The position numbers and the translations under genes were made by a program. Shown piece after piece: positions 1-7,859 of a stretch of DNA of 46,972 bases; position 1 is the first letter of the stretch; each line of letters starts with the position of its first letter. The notes beneath the pieces were generated by a model. The model saw only the letters and a program-made list of their open reading frames with translations. It was not told the DNA's origin and made no database searches. The stretch is from Nonomuraea turkmeniaca (lineage in GTDB: Bacteria > Actinomycetota > Actinomycetes > Streptosporangiales > Streptosporangiaceae), in contig NZ_VCKY01000058.1 of NCBI RefSeq assembly GCF_005889735.1, forward strand, positions 1 to 46,972, written 5' to 3'.

Positions 1-199
1 CTCGGCGCTCTCGGCGGTCGCCGCTCGATTGGAGGCGACACCGATGTCCGTCGCACTGGCCTGGCTGCTGCGGCGCTCACCGAACATCCTGCTCATCCCC
101 GGCACGTCATCGACGGCACACCTGCGCGAGAACATCGCCGGCGCGGGACTCTCCCTCTCTCATGAGGACTTGACCGAGCTGGACGACATCAGCCGCTGA
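1..199 (+). CDS. Aldo/keto reductase, C-terminal part (cut by window start)
   Basis: The open frame enters at base 2 and stops at 197-199, giving about 65 residues. The segment [20 protein letters not shown] followed by [14 protein letters not shown] and a final LDDISR matches the last strand and helices of the aldo/keto reductase (TIM-barrel, NADPH-dependent) family; the IPGT stretch is the usual cofactor-phosphate loop. Catalytic Tyr/Lys/Asp/His residues lie upstream, outside the window, so activity and substrate cannot be judged. Nothing downstream is obviously cotranscribed: the next gene is a resolvase remnant. Family call is firm, specific function unknown. Confidence 0.9.
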   Translation, partial: SALSAVAARLEATPMSVALAWLLRRSPNILLIPGTSSTAHLRENIAGAGLSLSHEDLTELDDISR

Positions 200-288
200 A
201 TCTGTTCCGGGCCGGACTAGCTGAACACGGGCTCGAAGGCCGGTGGACCGTCATCATCAAGTCGGTGTCCGTGGCGAGAGTCCCTGTC

Positions 289-332
289 GATGTCCGAAGT
301 CGTCTGCACGGATGTCCGAACTCCCGTGCACG
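289..332 (+). repeat. Tandem 22-bp repeats upstream of resolvase (possible res/transposon-end site)
   Basis: Two head-to-tail 22-bp units (289-310 and 311-332) both start GATGTCCGAA and end in TGCACG, identical at 18 of 22 positions. They lie 37 bp before the resolvase start. From memory, GAAGTCGTCTGCAC resembles the GAAGACGGCTGCAC stretch of Tn5053/Tn402-type terminal repeats, so they may be transposase- or resolvase-binding repeats. The repeat is seen directly; the function is inference. Confidence 0.5.
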
Positions 333-368
333 AGGCGTCCTGACACAACGGATCTTGAACGGAGCATC

Positions 369-797
369 ATGACCGAGACGGCGGAGCGCCGGGGGCTGGC
401 GAACGCGATCCGCGTCGGCTACGCCCGGATCTCCACCCGGGCCCAGGACCACGGGGCGCAGCTGGAGTTGCTGGGCGGCGCCGACTGCCGCGAGATCGTC
501 GAGGAGACCATCTCCACCCGCCGCGCCGAACGGCCCAAGCTCACCAAGACCTTGGCCAGCATGAAGGCGGGCGACACGCTGGTCATCACCAAGCCCGACC
601 GGGTGGCCCGCAGCGTGAAGGAGCTGCTGGTCTTCCTGGAAGACGAGCTCGCCCCACGCGGCATCAACCTGCACATCCTGACCGGCATCTGCGCCGGCAT
701 CCACCGCCCCGCCGGGCGGAGCGTTGCCGACAAGATGCTGTTCCTGGTCGCGGCCATGGTGCTGCACCGGATCGGGGCTCAAGCAGCGCCCGGCTGA
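369..797 (+). pseudogene. Serine recombinase (TniR/resolvase-like), truncated
   Basis: From ATG 369 the frame encodes a resolvase catalytic domain: VGYARISTRAQD (nucleophile Ser in the YARIS motif, about residue 19), then the helix E region ending LFLVAAMV. Where an intact resolvase continues with an EMERxLIxERT segment and a helix-turn-helix, this frame changes to unrelated residues and stops at about 142 codons, so the dimer/DNA-binding arm is missing. The break is near base 755. It sits directly behind tandem repeats that could be its recombination site. A 42-codon upstream extension of the frame lacks conservation, so the start was placed at 369. Best read as a relic of a transposon resolution module. 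Confidence 0.8.
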
Positions 798-955
798 TGG
801 TCCACGCCGCTGCCGTCCTTGACAGGCCTGGCGTCGTCGGCGGGGTCGGGCGGCCGCAGCAACCACAGCATCATGGCGAACACCACTGGCCTAATGATGA
901 TCTCGCCCCAAGAGACGCCGATCTGCCACTGCACGATGGCCGCAACAGCGATCAT
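779..955 (-). CDS. Small hydrophobic protein, possibly a gene remnant
   Basis: A 58-codon frame on the minus strand starts at ATG 953-955 and ends at 779, overlapping the resolvase remnant tail. Residues 18-32 (ending FAMMLWLLRPPDP) are hydrophobic and the tail is charged, giving a one- or two-helix membrane protein. No Shine-Dalgarno sequence is clear. It may be the C-terminal scrap of a larger membrane protein. I do not recognise a family. Confidence 0.3.
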   Translation of the reverse strand: MIAVAAIVQWQIGVSWGEIIIRPVVFAMMLWLLRPPDPADDARPVKDGSGVDHQPGAA

Positions 956-1137
956 CGCCCATGCGCGTCATGAGCCAAACGAGCGGCTCTATCCAGGTCA
1001 CTGGAGATCGGGGTTAAGGAACAGCGGCACAGCCATTTAGCGCTGAGAATGATCTCGGCGTTGAGATGGGCGTTAGCGAGTATGGCGACGGGTGGCAGGG
1101 CCGGCCTCAGCGGTGACGCGAGGGAGCGCCGACTGAA

Positions 1138-1488
1138 TCAGGTCCAGAACGATCCGCCGGTAGTGCAGAGGATCTCGACGCTGGCGTAGGGAGTGGGCGG
1201 GATCAGGACATCGCTCCAGGTGGCGTTGAGCAGCCCAGATTCATAGTAGAAGGGCGGGCCACCGGAGAAGTACCGGAGCTTGAAGGAGGAGGTGCCCTCG
1301 GCATAGACCCGAGGCGCGACCGGCCAGAACGGGTTAACAGTGCTGAGGACAAAGGTCCACTGGCCGGCGGAGCACGGCTTGCCGCCGATCGTGGTGGCCG
1401 AAACCTGGGCTGGGGCGAGGGTGAGAGCTGCGGCCGTGGTCAGGGCCGCGATGGCTGTCTTTAATGGGCTGTTTCGCATGGTCACCAT
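1138..1488 (-). CDS. Small secreted protein, unknown function
   Basis: The product is about 116 residues (113 if translation begins at the second Met, base 1479). It opens with a short basic region, a hydrophobic Ala/Leu-rich core and a cleavage-like VSA-TT, typical of a Sec signal peptide. The mature part of roughly 85 residues has two cysteines (KPC near the start, ILC near the end) that could form one disulfide, and is rich in Gly, Pro, Tyr and Trp. No catalytic motif is visible. The next gene on the opposite strand is also a small exported protein. Neither candidate start has a strong ribosome-binding site. Function not recognised. Confidence 0.7.
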   Translation of the reverse strand: MVTMRNSPLKTAIAALTTAAALTLAPAQVSATTIGGKPCSAGQWTFVLSTVNPFWPVAPRVYAEGTSSFKLRYFSGGPPFYYESGLLNATWSDVLIPPTPYASVEILCTTGGSFWT

Positions 1489-1697
1489 TAAGAAACCGGA
1501 TCAGGGGAAGCCGCATGAGTAGCTCATTACTTATTCCTTTCGCTTGTCGGGACCCGCCCAGCTGAGGTCAGTGTTTTCCGGTTAGAACAAGCTGAGTAAC
1601 GGCGCCGACGGGAATGAGCAACGTCTTACTCATCCGCGCCGGAGGCTCCCGGCCGATGCTGTGCGGGACGAGACCGACCACGACCTCGGGAGAATCT

Positions 1698-2234
1698 GTG
1701 TTTTTCCGCTTATTGCTGCCGATCCTGGCCACGCTTGCCATGCTCACCGCCACCGCGCCATCCGCCTCCGCGGCTCCGGCGATCCCGGACAGCTTCACCA
1801 TCCGCCCCAAGGCCGCGACCAGCCTGTGCGTGAAGGCGCCTGCCCATCCTGCTTCCGGCAGTGGCGAGGCCAACGGCAGCGTGGTGCTCCTGGAGTTCTG
1901 CGGCAGCAGCTGGATGCCGACCACCAAGACCTGGACCGCCAACCGCGTCTCCGGGACCACCGACCTCTATCGGATCAGACGGCAATGGACAAACCTCTGC
2001 CTGGAGATCGGCGGCTGGGCCAACCACGACGCCGCCACCGCGCTCACCTGGACCTGCCATTCCGGCGCCAACCAGACCTGGCGGCTGCGCTGGGACGGTG
2101 GCGGCTGGTGGGAGTTCCGCAACGAGGCCAGCCTTCGCTGCCTGGACGTCCGCGTCCACCGGGCCTGGACCAGCCTCAACCAGTGGGGCTGCCACGGGGG
2201 CGGCGAGCAGCAGTGGGTTCTGATCGCCGCCTGA
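1698..2234 (+). CDS. Secreted ricin-type beta-trefoil lectin-like protein
   Basis: GTG 1698 is chosen because GGGAG lies 6 bases upstream and translation then opens directly with a signal peptide (FFRLLLPILATLAML, cleavage after SASA). The mature ~150 residues show the spaced cysteine and Gln-x-Trp pattern of ricin-type carbohydrate-binding repeats: LCVK, WTNLCLEIGG, NQTWRLRW, LRCLDVR and the terminal QQWVLI. There is no attached catalytic domain, so it is probably a stand-alone extracellular sugar-binding protein. A strong hairpin follows the stop codon. Longer starts (1614) are possible but add a non-signal-like N-terminus. The ligand cannot be predicted. Confidence 0.8.
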   Translation: MFFRLLLPILATLAMLTATAPSASAAPAIPDSFTIRPKAATSLCVKAPAHPASGSGEANGSVVLLEFCGSSWMPTTKTWTANRVSGTTDLYRIRRQWTNLCLEIGGWANHDAATALTWTCHSGANQTWRLRWDGGGWWEFRNEASLRCLDVRVHRAWTSLNQWGCHGGGEQQWVLIAA

Positions 2235-2243
2235 AAGGGGGTG

Positions 2244-2276
2244 ACCGGCACCGGCCCCTGCCAGGGCGGTGCCGGT
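2244..2276 (+). terminator. Hairpin terminator after the lectin gene
   Basis: ACCGGCACCG and CGGTGCCGGT form a perfect 10-bp stem around a 13-base loop, starting 9 bases after the lectin stop. No long T-run follows, as is common for actinobacterial terminators. Confidence 0.7.
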
Positions 2277-2337
2277 TCCTAATCAGTAGGCCGGCGTTTC
2301 CGGCGTGTGCCTCCTGCTAACGCCCTACCCATGATCG

Positions 2338-2476
2338 TCAGTCGAGGTGGTCAGGCAGTTCGGTTCGGCCGGTTGCGCCGAGCTTGATGTAGGCGCTGCG
2401 TAGATGGTTGTCGACGGTGCGGATCGATAGGTAGAGGCGGTCGGCGATCTCGCGGCTGGTCAGGCCCGAGCGAGAC
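2338..2476 (-). pseudogene. LuxR-type HTH remnant (C-terminal only)
   Basis: Read on the minus strand, the segment gives GLTSREIADRLYLSIRTVDN followed by HLRSAYIKLGATGRTEL and a stop: the C-terminal DNA-binding helix-turn-helix of a LuxR/LAL regulator. Upstream of base 2476 the similarity ends at once and no start is in frame, so only the last ~45 codons survive. The intact LuxR regulator 4 kb away has a similar but not identical C-terminus, so this is the tail of a separate, deleted paralogue. Not expected to be expressed as a working protein. Confidence 0.75.
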
Positions 2477-2521
2477 CTCAGTGATCGGACATCACATCAC
2501 GCCACACTCCAAGGAGGAACA

Positions 2522-2728
2522 ATGAGATCGGATTATGTGCCGCAAAGCGATGGAAGCTACTGCCTCGGGTGGGTGGACACGAACCAGCCTCCGCCAGGAC
2601 TGCTGCACTCCACACCCGGCCGATACGAGCCGCCGTCCCCCATTTTGGGCGCCATCATCGTCGTGATGATCCTCGGCTTCGTGGCATGGTTCGGCTTCAT
2701 CGCCCTCAAGATCACTGGACTGCTTTGA
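2522..2728 (+). CDS. Small single-pass membrane protein
   Basis: A 68-residue product starts at ATG 2522 with an excellent AAGGAGG at 2511-2517. The first ~40 residues are polar with many prolines; residues ~42-67 form one long hydrophobic helix (PILGAIIVVMILGFVAWFGF), so the protein is probably tail-anchored with its N-terminus in the cytoplasm. It lies 63 bases before the methyltransferase gene in the same direction and could be cotranscribed. No known family recognised. Confidence 0.75.
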   Translation: MRSDYVPQSDGSYCLGWVDTNQPPPGLLHSTPGRYEPPSPILGAIIVVMILGFVAWFGFIALKITGLL

Positions 2729-2791
2729 GCGCTGCCCCTGAGTAACGCTTTACTCAGGCGTGGGGCCGGATCGGCTGACACGCTCGCCGTT

Positions 2792-3709
2792 ATGGACCAC
2801 TTGACACAAGCCACCGTCACGACCGCCTCCGCCGCGGTTGCCCGCATCCACTACCTGGTCAATGCCGCGTGGTCGCTGGCGGCGGTGGCCGCCGTGGACC
2901 CCTCGGCCACGTTGGGAGCTGATCGGGGCCGCGTGCTGGCCGCATGGGGGCTGGCCACGATCAAGGACGGCGGATACGTCCTGGCCCCCGGGCTCGCCGA
3001 GCTACTCGCCGATGCCGAGCAGGCCAGGTTCCTCAACCTGGTCGGCCACCTCCGGCAGACCGTCACAGCTGCGACCGGCGTCACCGGCTGGCACCACCAT
3101 GACGACGACACCCTGCTGGAGCAGGGCCGTGCTTCGGTGGCTGGGATCCGGCTGGGCATGCGCCAGACGCTGAGGCTGCTGGATGGGCTGGGTGAGCGGC
3201 TGGCCGAGCCGGGAGCCGAGGTGCTGGATGTGGGGGTCGGCACCGGCGGCATGCTCGCGGCGCTGTGCGCCGACCTGCCGGAGCTCCACGGAACCGGCAT
3301 CGACGTGCTGCCCCGCGCGCTGGACCTGGCCAAACGGATGGTCGCGGACCACGGCGTCGCCGAACGGGTCGAGCTGCGGCTCCAGGACGTGGCTACCCTG
3401 GCGGACCGCGATCGTTACGACATGGTCTGGCTGCCGACGATGTTCATCCCGCAGGCCGCCGTGTACGCGTCCTTGCCGCGGTTGCTGGAGGCGTTGCGGC
3501 CAGGCGGCTGGCTGGTCCTGGCGGGTGTGTCCTATCACGGCGACAGGCTGTCCGATGCGGTGACCGCGTGGCGGGCCGGCCGCGACGGAGGCACCGCCGC
3601 ACCGGTGGACGAAATGGTCGAGCGGCTGGTCGCGACCGGATACGCCGAGGTGCTCCGGCTGCCCGTGCCGCCCGGTGCCCCAGCCGTCGTCGGCGCTCGC
3701 CGTAGGTGA
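2792..3709 (+). CDS. Class I SAM-dependent methyltransferase
   Basis: The 305-residue product has a helical N-terminal half (~1-145, with GWHHHDDDTLLEQG) that resembles the dimerisation/winged-helix part of O-methyltransferase-like enzymes, and a C-terminal Rossmann domain. Motif I is VLDVGVGTGG (~148-157), motif II ends in GTGIDVLPRALDLA (acidic Asp), and LLEALRPGGWLVLAG is the post-motif III strand. It should transfer methyl from S-adenosylmethionine to a small molecule; the substrate is not evident. Its stop codon overlaps a possible GTG start of the LuxR regulator, suggesting one transcript and translational coupling. Confidence 0.85.
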   Translation: MDHLTQATVTTASAAVARIHYLVNAAWSLAAVAAVDPSATLGADRGRVLAAWGLATIKDGGYVLAPGLAELLADAEQARFLNLVGHLRQTVTAATGVTGWHHHDDDTLLEQGRASVAGIRLGMRQTLRLLDGLGERLAEPGAEVLDVGVGTGGMLAALCADLPELHGTGIDVLPRALDLAKRMVADHGVAERVELRLQDVATLADRDRYDMVWLPTMFIPQAAVYASLPRLLEALRPGGWLVLAGVSYHGDRLSDAVTAWRAGRDGGTAAPVDEMVERLVATGYAEVLRLPVPPGAPAVVGARRR

Positions 3710-6333
3710 GCTTCCCCGGATCTGCCTACAATCCGGCTATGCCGCCGTCGTGGCCGTTCACCGGTCGTACTTCCGAGCTGGACCACATAGGCGCAACACT
3801 GGCGGGCCACGGAAGCGTGGTGGTCACCGGCGCCGCAGGCATCGGGAAGAGCCGGCTGGCGGCGGAAGTCGCGGCGGCCTTCGACCAGAGCCGAGCCGTC
3901 ATGCGCGTGCACGCCACGCAGGCGGCCCGGCAGCTGCCGCTGGGCGCCCTGGCGCCGCTGCTCCCGGCGGACTCGCCCGGGTCCAACCTGCTGGGCTGGG
4001 CCGCCGAGCAGCTGCTCGTGCGCGCCGCCGGCCGTGCCGTCCTGCTGGTAGTCGACGACGGGCACCTGCTCGACCCCGCCTCGGCGGCGCTGCTGCATCA
4101 GCTCATCCCTGGGGCGCAGGCGCTGGTCACCGTACGCTCGGGCGAGCCCTGTCCCGACGCGGTGACCGCACTGTGGAAGGAGGAACTCGCCGAGCGGATC
4201 GTCTTACAGCCCTTCGGCCGCTCCGATACGGAAACGACGCTGCGGGCCGTCCTGGGAGACGCGCTCCACCCCGCGACGGTCGGTCGGCTGTACGAGCTCA
4301 GCAACGGCAACCTTCTCTACCTCAAAGAGATCATCACCGACGCCCTTGCGTCCGGGACTCTCACGCGATCGCACGGCCATTGGCGGTGGGACGGTGGCCC
4401 GCGCATGACCGAGCGGCTCGCCGAGCTCATCTCCGCGCGTCTCGGCACGCTGAGCCCTGCCGAAACCAAGGCCCTGGAACTTCTCGCCTTAGGCGAGCCG
4501 CTCGGGCTAGCCGAGCTTGTAGCGCTCACCTCCGCGGAAACCGTCGAGACGCTGGAGGAGCGTCAACTCCTCCAGGTGAACAGCGACGCCCGCCGCACGA
4601 CAGTGCGATTCAGCCACCCCCTGTACGGCGAGGCCACCCGAGCCCGATGCCCGACCAGCCGGGCCCGGCGCCGCCACCGTGAACTGGCCGAGTCCCTGGA
4701 GGCGACCGGCGCGCGACGCAGGGAAGACCGGCTCAGGCTGGCACTGTGGCGGCTCGAAAGCGGCACCGCCCACGATCCGCGAATCATGCTGGCCGCCTGC
4801 AAACTGGCGTGGGCAGCGCACGACTACCCGCTGGCCCAGCGCTTCGGATGGGCCGCGCACGAGTCGGGAGGCGGGATCGAGGCCGCGCTCATCCTGGCAA
4901 ACGTGCTCAACTACGCCGAACGGGCATCCGAGGCCGAACGCGTCATGGCCTCAGTGTGGGAGCAGGAGTGCGACGAGCGTACCCGTACACTGCTCACCCT
5001 CACCCGCGCGCACACCCTGGCCTGGGGCGGGCTTGGCCGCCAAGATGAGGCGGACGACCTGCTGGCCACGGTCGAGCCGACACTGACCACCGCGGAGAAC
5101 AAACAGGAGATCCTGGTGCTGCGCGCCGTCATGGCGACAGCAGGAGGCGAGTTCGGGCGCGCCGAGCGGCTGATCGAGCCGGTGCTGACCGAGCCGGCCT
5201 CCTCACCGCTGTGGGCCCAGGCGATGCTCGTCAAGAGCTGGGCGCAGGTCTATACCGGCCGTTGCCACGACGCGCTGGCCACCGCGGCCGAGGCACTCGT
5301 CCGCAGGTCCGAGTGGCAGGAGGCGGTGCCGCCGATCGTCGGATCGTTCAACGCCGGGGTGATCGACGCCTACCGCTTCGCTGGCGAGCTTGACGCCATG
5401 GACGCCGCCATCGAGGAGTCGTACGCCGCCACCGCGGAAACGGGCACCTGGGAGCGTGGCGTCTACCACGACCGGATGATCAGAGGCGTCGCGCTCCGCC
5501 TGCGTGGGCAACTGCAGCCCGCCGTACAAGCAACGCGAGAAGCAATCGGGTCCAGCGACGTCAGCGGTCACGGCACGGTCTCCCCGGCGGAGTTGGCGAT
5601 CGCCGCCGCACAGACCGGAGACGCTGCGCTCGCCGCTGACGCGTTCGCCCGGCTGGAGTCCTCCCTCACGGCCAGCTCGCGGATCTTCACCTTCGTCCCC
5701 GACATGGCGCGACACTGGGTGACCGCTGCCTCTGGACGGATCAGCCAGGCGATTAACGAGGCCGTGGCCGCTGCGGTCCGGCTCGGCGAGCTGGGCGCGC
5801 ATGCGGCCGAGCTGGTCGTGCTTCACGATGCGGTACGGCTGGGCGCCGCCTCCCGCATCGCCGACCGGCTGGCCGAGATCGCGTCATGGTTCCAGGGACC
5901 GCTGGCCCAGGTATGCGCTGGCCACGCCCGGGCCGCGGCCGACGGCGACGGTCGCGCGCTGTTGTCGACGGGCCAGAGCTTCGAACGGCTCGGCCTGCTG
6001 CTGCACGCCGCCGAGGCGTACGCACACGCCGCCCAAGCCTTCGATGCCACTGGCCACAAGCCGTCCGCCAGAGCGGCGGCCGCCAGGGCATGGAACCTCG
6101 CTACCCGTTGCCCGGGCGCCCGCACCCCAGCGCTGGCCCGGCTACGGGCGCCTGACCTGACCACACGCGAGCTGGAGATCGCCACCCTGGCCGCCGCAGG
6201 ACTGTCGAGCAAGCAGATCGCCGACCGCCTGGTCGTGTCGGTCAGAACAGTCGACAATCACCTGAGCGCCGTCTACACCAAGCTCGGCATCACCAGGAGG
6301 GCCGAACTCCAGGGCATGATCGGCCATCATTGA
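3706..6333 (+). CDS. LAL-type LuxR family transcriptional regulator
   Basis: The 875-residue product has the large ATP-binding LuxR (MalT-like) layout: an N-terminal P-loop NTPase with Walker A GAAGIGKS (~42-49) and Walker B VLLVVDD (~112-118), a long helical/TPR-like middle, and a C-terminal HTH (about 815-875: LTTRELEIATLAAAGLSSKQ, then RTVDNHLSAVYTKLGI). Such proteins are single large activators often dedicated to an adjacent pathway. GTG 3706 overlaps the methyltransferase stop (GTGA); an alternative start is ATG 3739, just before PSWPFTGR, which matches the family's usual N-terminus. It probably senses a ligand through the middle region. No neighbouring biosynthetic cluster is visible. 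Confidence 0.9.
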   Translation: MSFPGSAYNPAMPPSWPFTGRTSELDHIGATLAGHGSVVVTGAAGIGKSRLAAEVAAAFDQSRAVMRVHATQAARQLPLGALAPLLPADSPGSNLLGWAAEQLLVRAAGRAVLLVVDDGHLLDPASAALLHQLIPGAQALVTVRSGEPCPDAVTALWKEELAERIVLQPFGRSDTETTLRAVLGDALHPATVGRLYELSNGNLLYLKEIITDALASGTLTRSHGHWRWDGGPRMTERLAELISARLGTLSPAETKALELLALGEPLGLAELVALTSAETVETLEERQLLQVNSDARRTTVRFSHPLYGEATRARCPTSRARRRHRELAESLEATGARRREDRLRLALWRLESGTAHDPRIMLAACKLAWAAHDYPLAQRFGWAAHESGGGIEAALILANVLNYAERASEAERVMASVWEQECDERTRTLLTLTRAHTLAWGGLGRQDEADDLLATVEPTLTTAENKQEILVLRAVMATAGGEFGRAERLIEPVLTEPASSPLWAQAMLVKSWAQVYTGRCHDALATAAEALVRRSEWQEAVPPIVGSFNAGVIDAYRFAGELDAMDAAIEESYAATAETGTWERGVYHDRMIRGVALRLRGQLQPAVQATREAIGSSDVSGHGTVSPAELAIAAAQTGDAALAADAFARLESSLTASSRIFTFVPDMARHWVTAASGRISQAINEAVAAAVRLGELGAHAAELVVLHDAVRLGAASRIADRLAEIASWFQGPLAQVCAGHARAAADGDGRALLSTGQSFERLGLLLHAAEAYAHAAQAFDATGHKPSARAAAARAWNLATRCPGARTPALARLRAPDLTTRELEIATLAAAGLSSKQIADRLVVSVRTVDNHLSAVYTKLGITRRAELQGMIGHH

Positions 6334-6442
6334 CGATCCCATGCTCGCATGAAGTCAGCTTTCTACCGCTTACAGCGCCAGCATCGACGGCCTTCACCAG
6401 CACGTCGACCTTGCTGAGCCCTCAGCCCATATGGCACGGGGT

Positions 6443-6790
6443 TCAGCGTTCCTCGGTCCCAGATTGGTCTACCTCCGGGCCAGTGCCGGAGAAGGGAGGA
6501 AGCGGTCCCGCCAGATGCTGGCGTTCCCCGCTGAGGTCGATGACGGCGACCCAGTCGTGCACGGCACACGTCTCCAGATCGTCTGCGACGGCGTCGAGGT
6601 CGACCGCGGCTATGCGCTGCACCCCGGCATCCGTCAGCAGGCCGTCGTACCGGGTGCCCTGCGGCTCGCCGCGAAAGGCCTTCGCATACCTGCGCAACAT
6701 TTCGATGTGAAGACCGATCCCGCTGCGGCTCGCTCGTGCTGACTCGTGCCACTGGAACGAGGTTGTCGGTGTGCGCGGCGGCTTCGGCAT
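6443..6790 (-). CDS. Hypothetical protein, possibly a fragment
   Basis: This ~115-residue frame has convincing GC-rich third positions between ~6450 and 6720 and encodes a compact acidic region (MLRRYAKAFRGEPQG, then AGVQRIAAVDLDAVADDLET). The N-terminal 25 residues look noncoding, so the true start or 5' end is unclear; the frame could extend to 6862, inside the recombination site. No family recognised. It could be a cargo gene of the adjacent mobile element or a remnant. The ~110 bases between the LuxR stop and this frame hold nothing evident. Confidence 0.35.
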   Translation of the reverse strand: MPKPPRTPTTSFQWHESARASRSGIGLHIEMLRRYAKAFRGEPQGTRYDGLLTDAGVQRIAAVDLDAVADDLETCAVHDWVAVIDLSGERQHLAGPLPPFSGTGPEVDQSGTEER

Positions 6791-6843
6791 CGGATTCCAG
6801 GGCAGACTGCCAGGATTGGGGACAGACAAGGTGCGGATGTTCG

Positions 6844-6958
6844 GTGTTTCACAGGTGACCACCTATGAAACACCGCCTGCAGCCAGACCCGTCCAGGGCG
6901 AACACTGTTTCATAGGTCGGTGTAACGGATAGCAGCACGAAACACTCCTATGAAACAC
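6844..6958 (+). promoter_or_regulatory. Candidate res site for the serine recombinase
   Basis: GTGTTTCACAGGTG (6844-6857) and CACCTATGAAACAC (6860-6873) are inverted copies matching at 13 of 14 positions around a central AC dinucleotide, the geometry of a serine-recombinase crossover site. Further copies of the same core follow: TGTTTCATAGG (6906-6916), CACGAAACAC (6936-6945) and CCTATGAAACAC (6947-6958), as expected for accessory subsites II and III. The array ends 7 bases before the recombinase start, so the enzyme probably represses its own promoter here. Repeats are seen; site assignment is inference. Confidence 0.65.
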
Positions 6959-6965
6959 TTCCGGG

Positions 6966-7841
6966 GTGAGCGACGACGACTACCTCCGCGTGGAGGCCCG
7001 CGCCTGCCCGATGACCTCCTGCGCTGCCCCGGCCGGCTCACCCTGCCGGACCGGCAAGGGCAAGGTGGCCGTCCAGTATCACACCGCCCGCTTCCGGCTC
7101 GAGCCCGCGCTCGCCAAGGCGCTCACCGTGGCGACCCCACCGGTCCGCAAGCCGGGCACGCTCTGGATCGAGCTGCCCCGCCCGGCCGCGGCCGGTACCG
7201 AACCGGCCGGGCACGTGCGCATCGGCTACGCCCGCGCCTCCACTGTCCGCCAGTCCCTGGACACTCAGCTCGACGCGCTCCAGGCCGCCGGCGTCACCCG
7301 CGTCTTCTCCGAGAAGATCTCTACCCGCGCCACCACCCGGCCCGAGCTCGACAAGGCCGTCACTCTCGCCCGCGAGCTCCGCTCCGCGGGTGTCGCGGTC
7401 ACCTTCGTGGTGCACGAGCACAAGCGGCTCGGCCGCGGTCTCGACCTGGCCGCCCTGGCCGAGCAGCTGCGCGCCGCCGGCATCGGCCTGGAGTTCCTCA
7501 CCGGCGAGCTGCAGGGCTCCCACGACCCGTCCGGCGTGGTGTTCACCGTGCTGGCCGCCCTGTCGGGGATGGAACGCGAGTACATCCGCGACCGCACCCT
7601 GGAAGGCCACGAATCCGCCCGCAGGCGAGGCAAGACCATCGGCGGCGCCGCCGTCACCGACCACGCCATGCTCTCCATGGCCTTGCACCTGCGCGAGCAG
7701 AACCTCAGCCTGCGCGACATCGCCGCCCGCCTCGTCATCACCAAAGGCAAGAAGAAGGGCAGGCACCCGTCCCCGGCCACCGTGCTGCGGATGCTGCGCG
7801 AACACGACGCGGGCGCGGCAGCGGCGCCTGCCACGAGCTGA
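6966..7841 (+). CDS. Serine recombinase/resolvase with N-terminal zinc-finger-like domain
   Basis: The product has 291 residues. Residues ~14-50 (ACPMTSCAAPAGSPCRTGKG, then a His and Arg) form a Cys/His-rich putative zinc finger of a type common in actinobacterial and actinophage proteins. A resolvase catalytic domain follows from ~84: IGYARASTVRQS with the nucleophile Ser, LxR-type residues in EHKRLGRGL, and the helix E segment ALSGMEREYIRDRTLEG. A C-terminal HTH (NLSLRDIAARLVITKG) completes it. The extra N-terminal domain is unusual for TniR-type resolvases. It is convergent with tniQ, with 18 bases between stops, and lies just behind a res-like array. It probably resolves transposition cointegrates of the tni element. 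The GTG start lacks a clear ribosome-binding site. Confidence 0.88.
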   Translation: MSDDDYLRVEARACPMTSCAAPAGSPCRTGKGKVAVQYHTARFRLEPALAKALTVATPPVRKPGTLWIELPRPAAAGTEPAGHVRIGYARASTVRQSLDTQLDALQAAGVTRVFSEKISTRATTRPELDKAVTLARELRSAGVAVTFVVHEHKRLGRGLDLAALAEQLRAAGIGLEFLTGELQGSHDPSGVVFTVLAALSGMEREYIRDRTLEGHESARRRGKTIGGAAVTDHAMLSMALHLREQNLSLRDIAARLVITKGKKKGRHPSPATVLRMLREHDAGAAAAPATS

Positions 7842-7859
7842 ACGGCCTCACCCGCTGCC

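Noticed and set aside
1861..2223. Alternative frames within the lectin gene
   Set aside because: Only the chosen frame has a signal peptide and QxW motifs.
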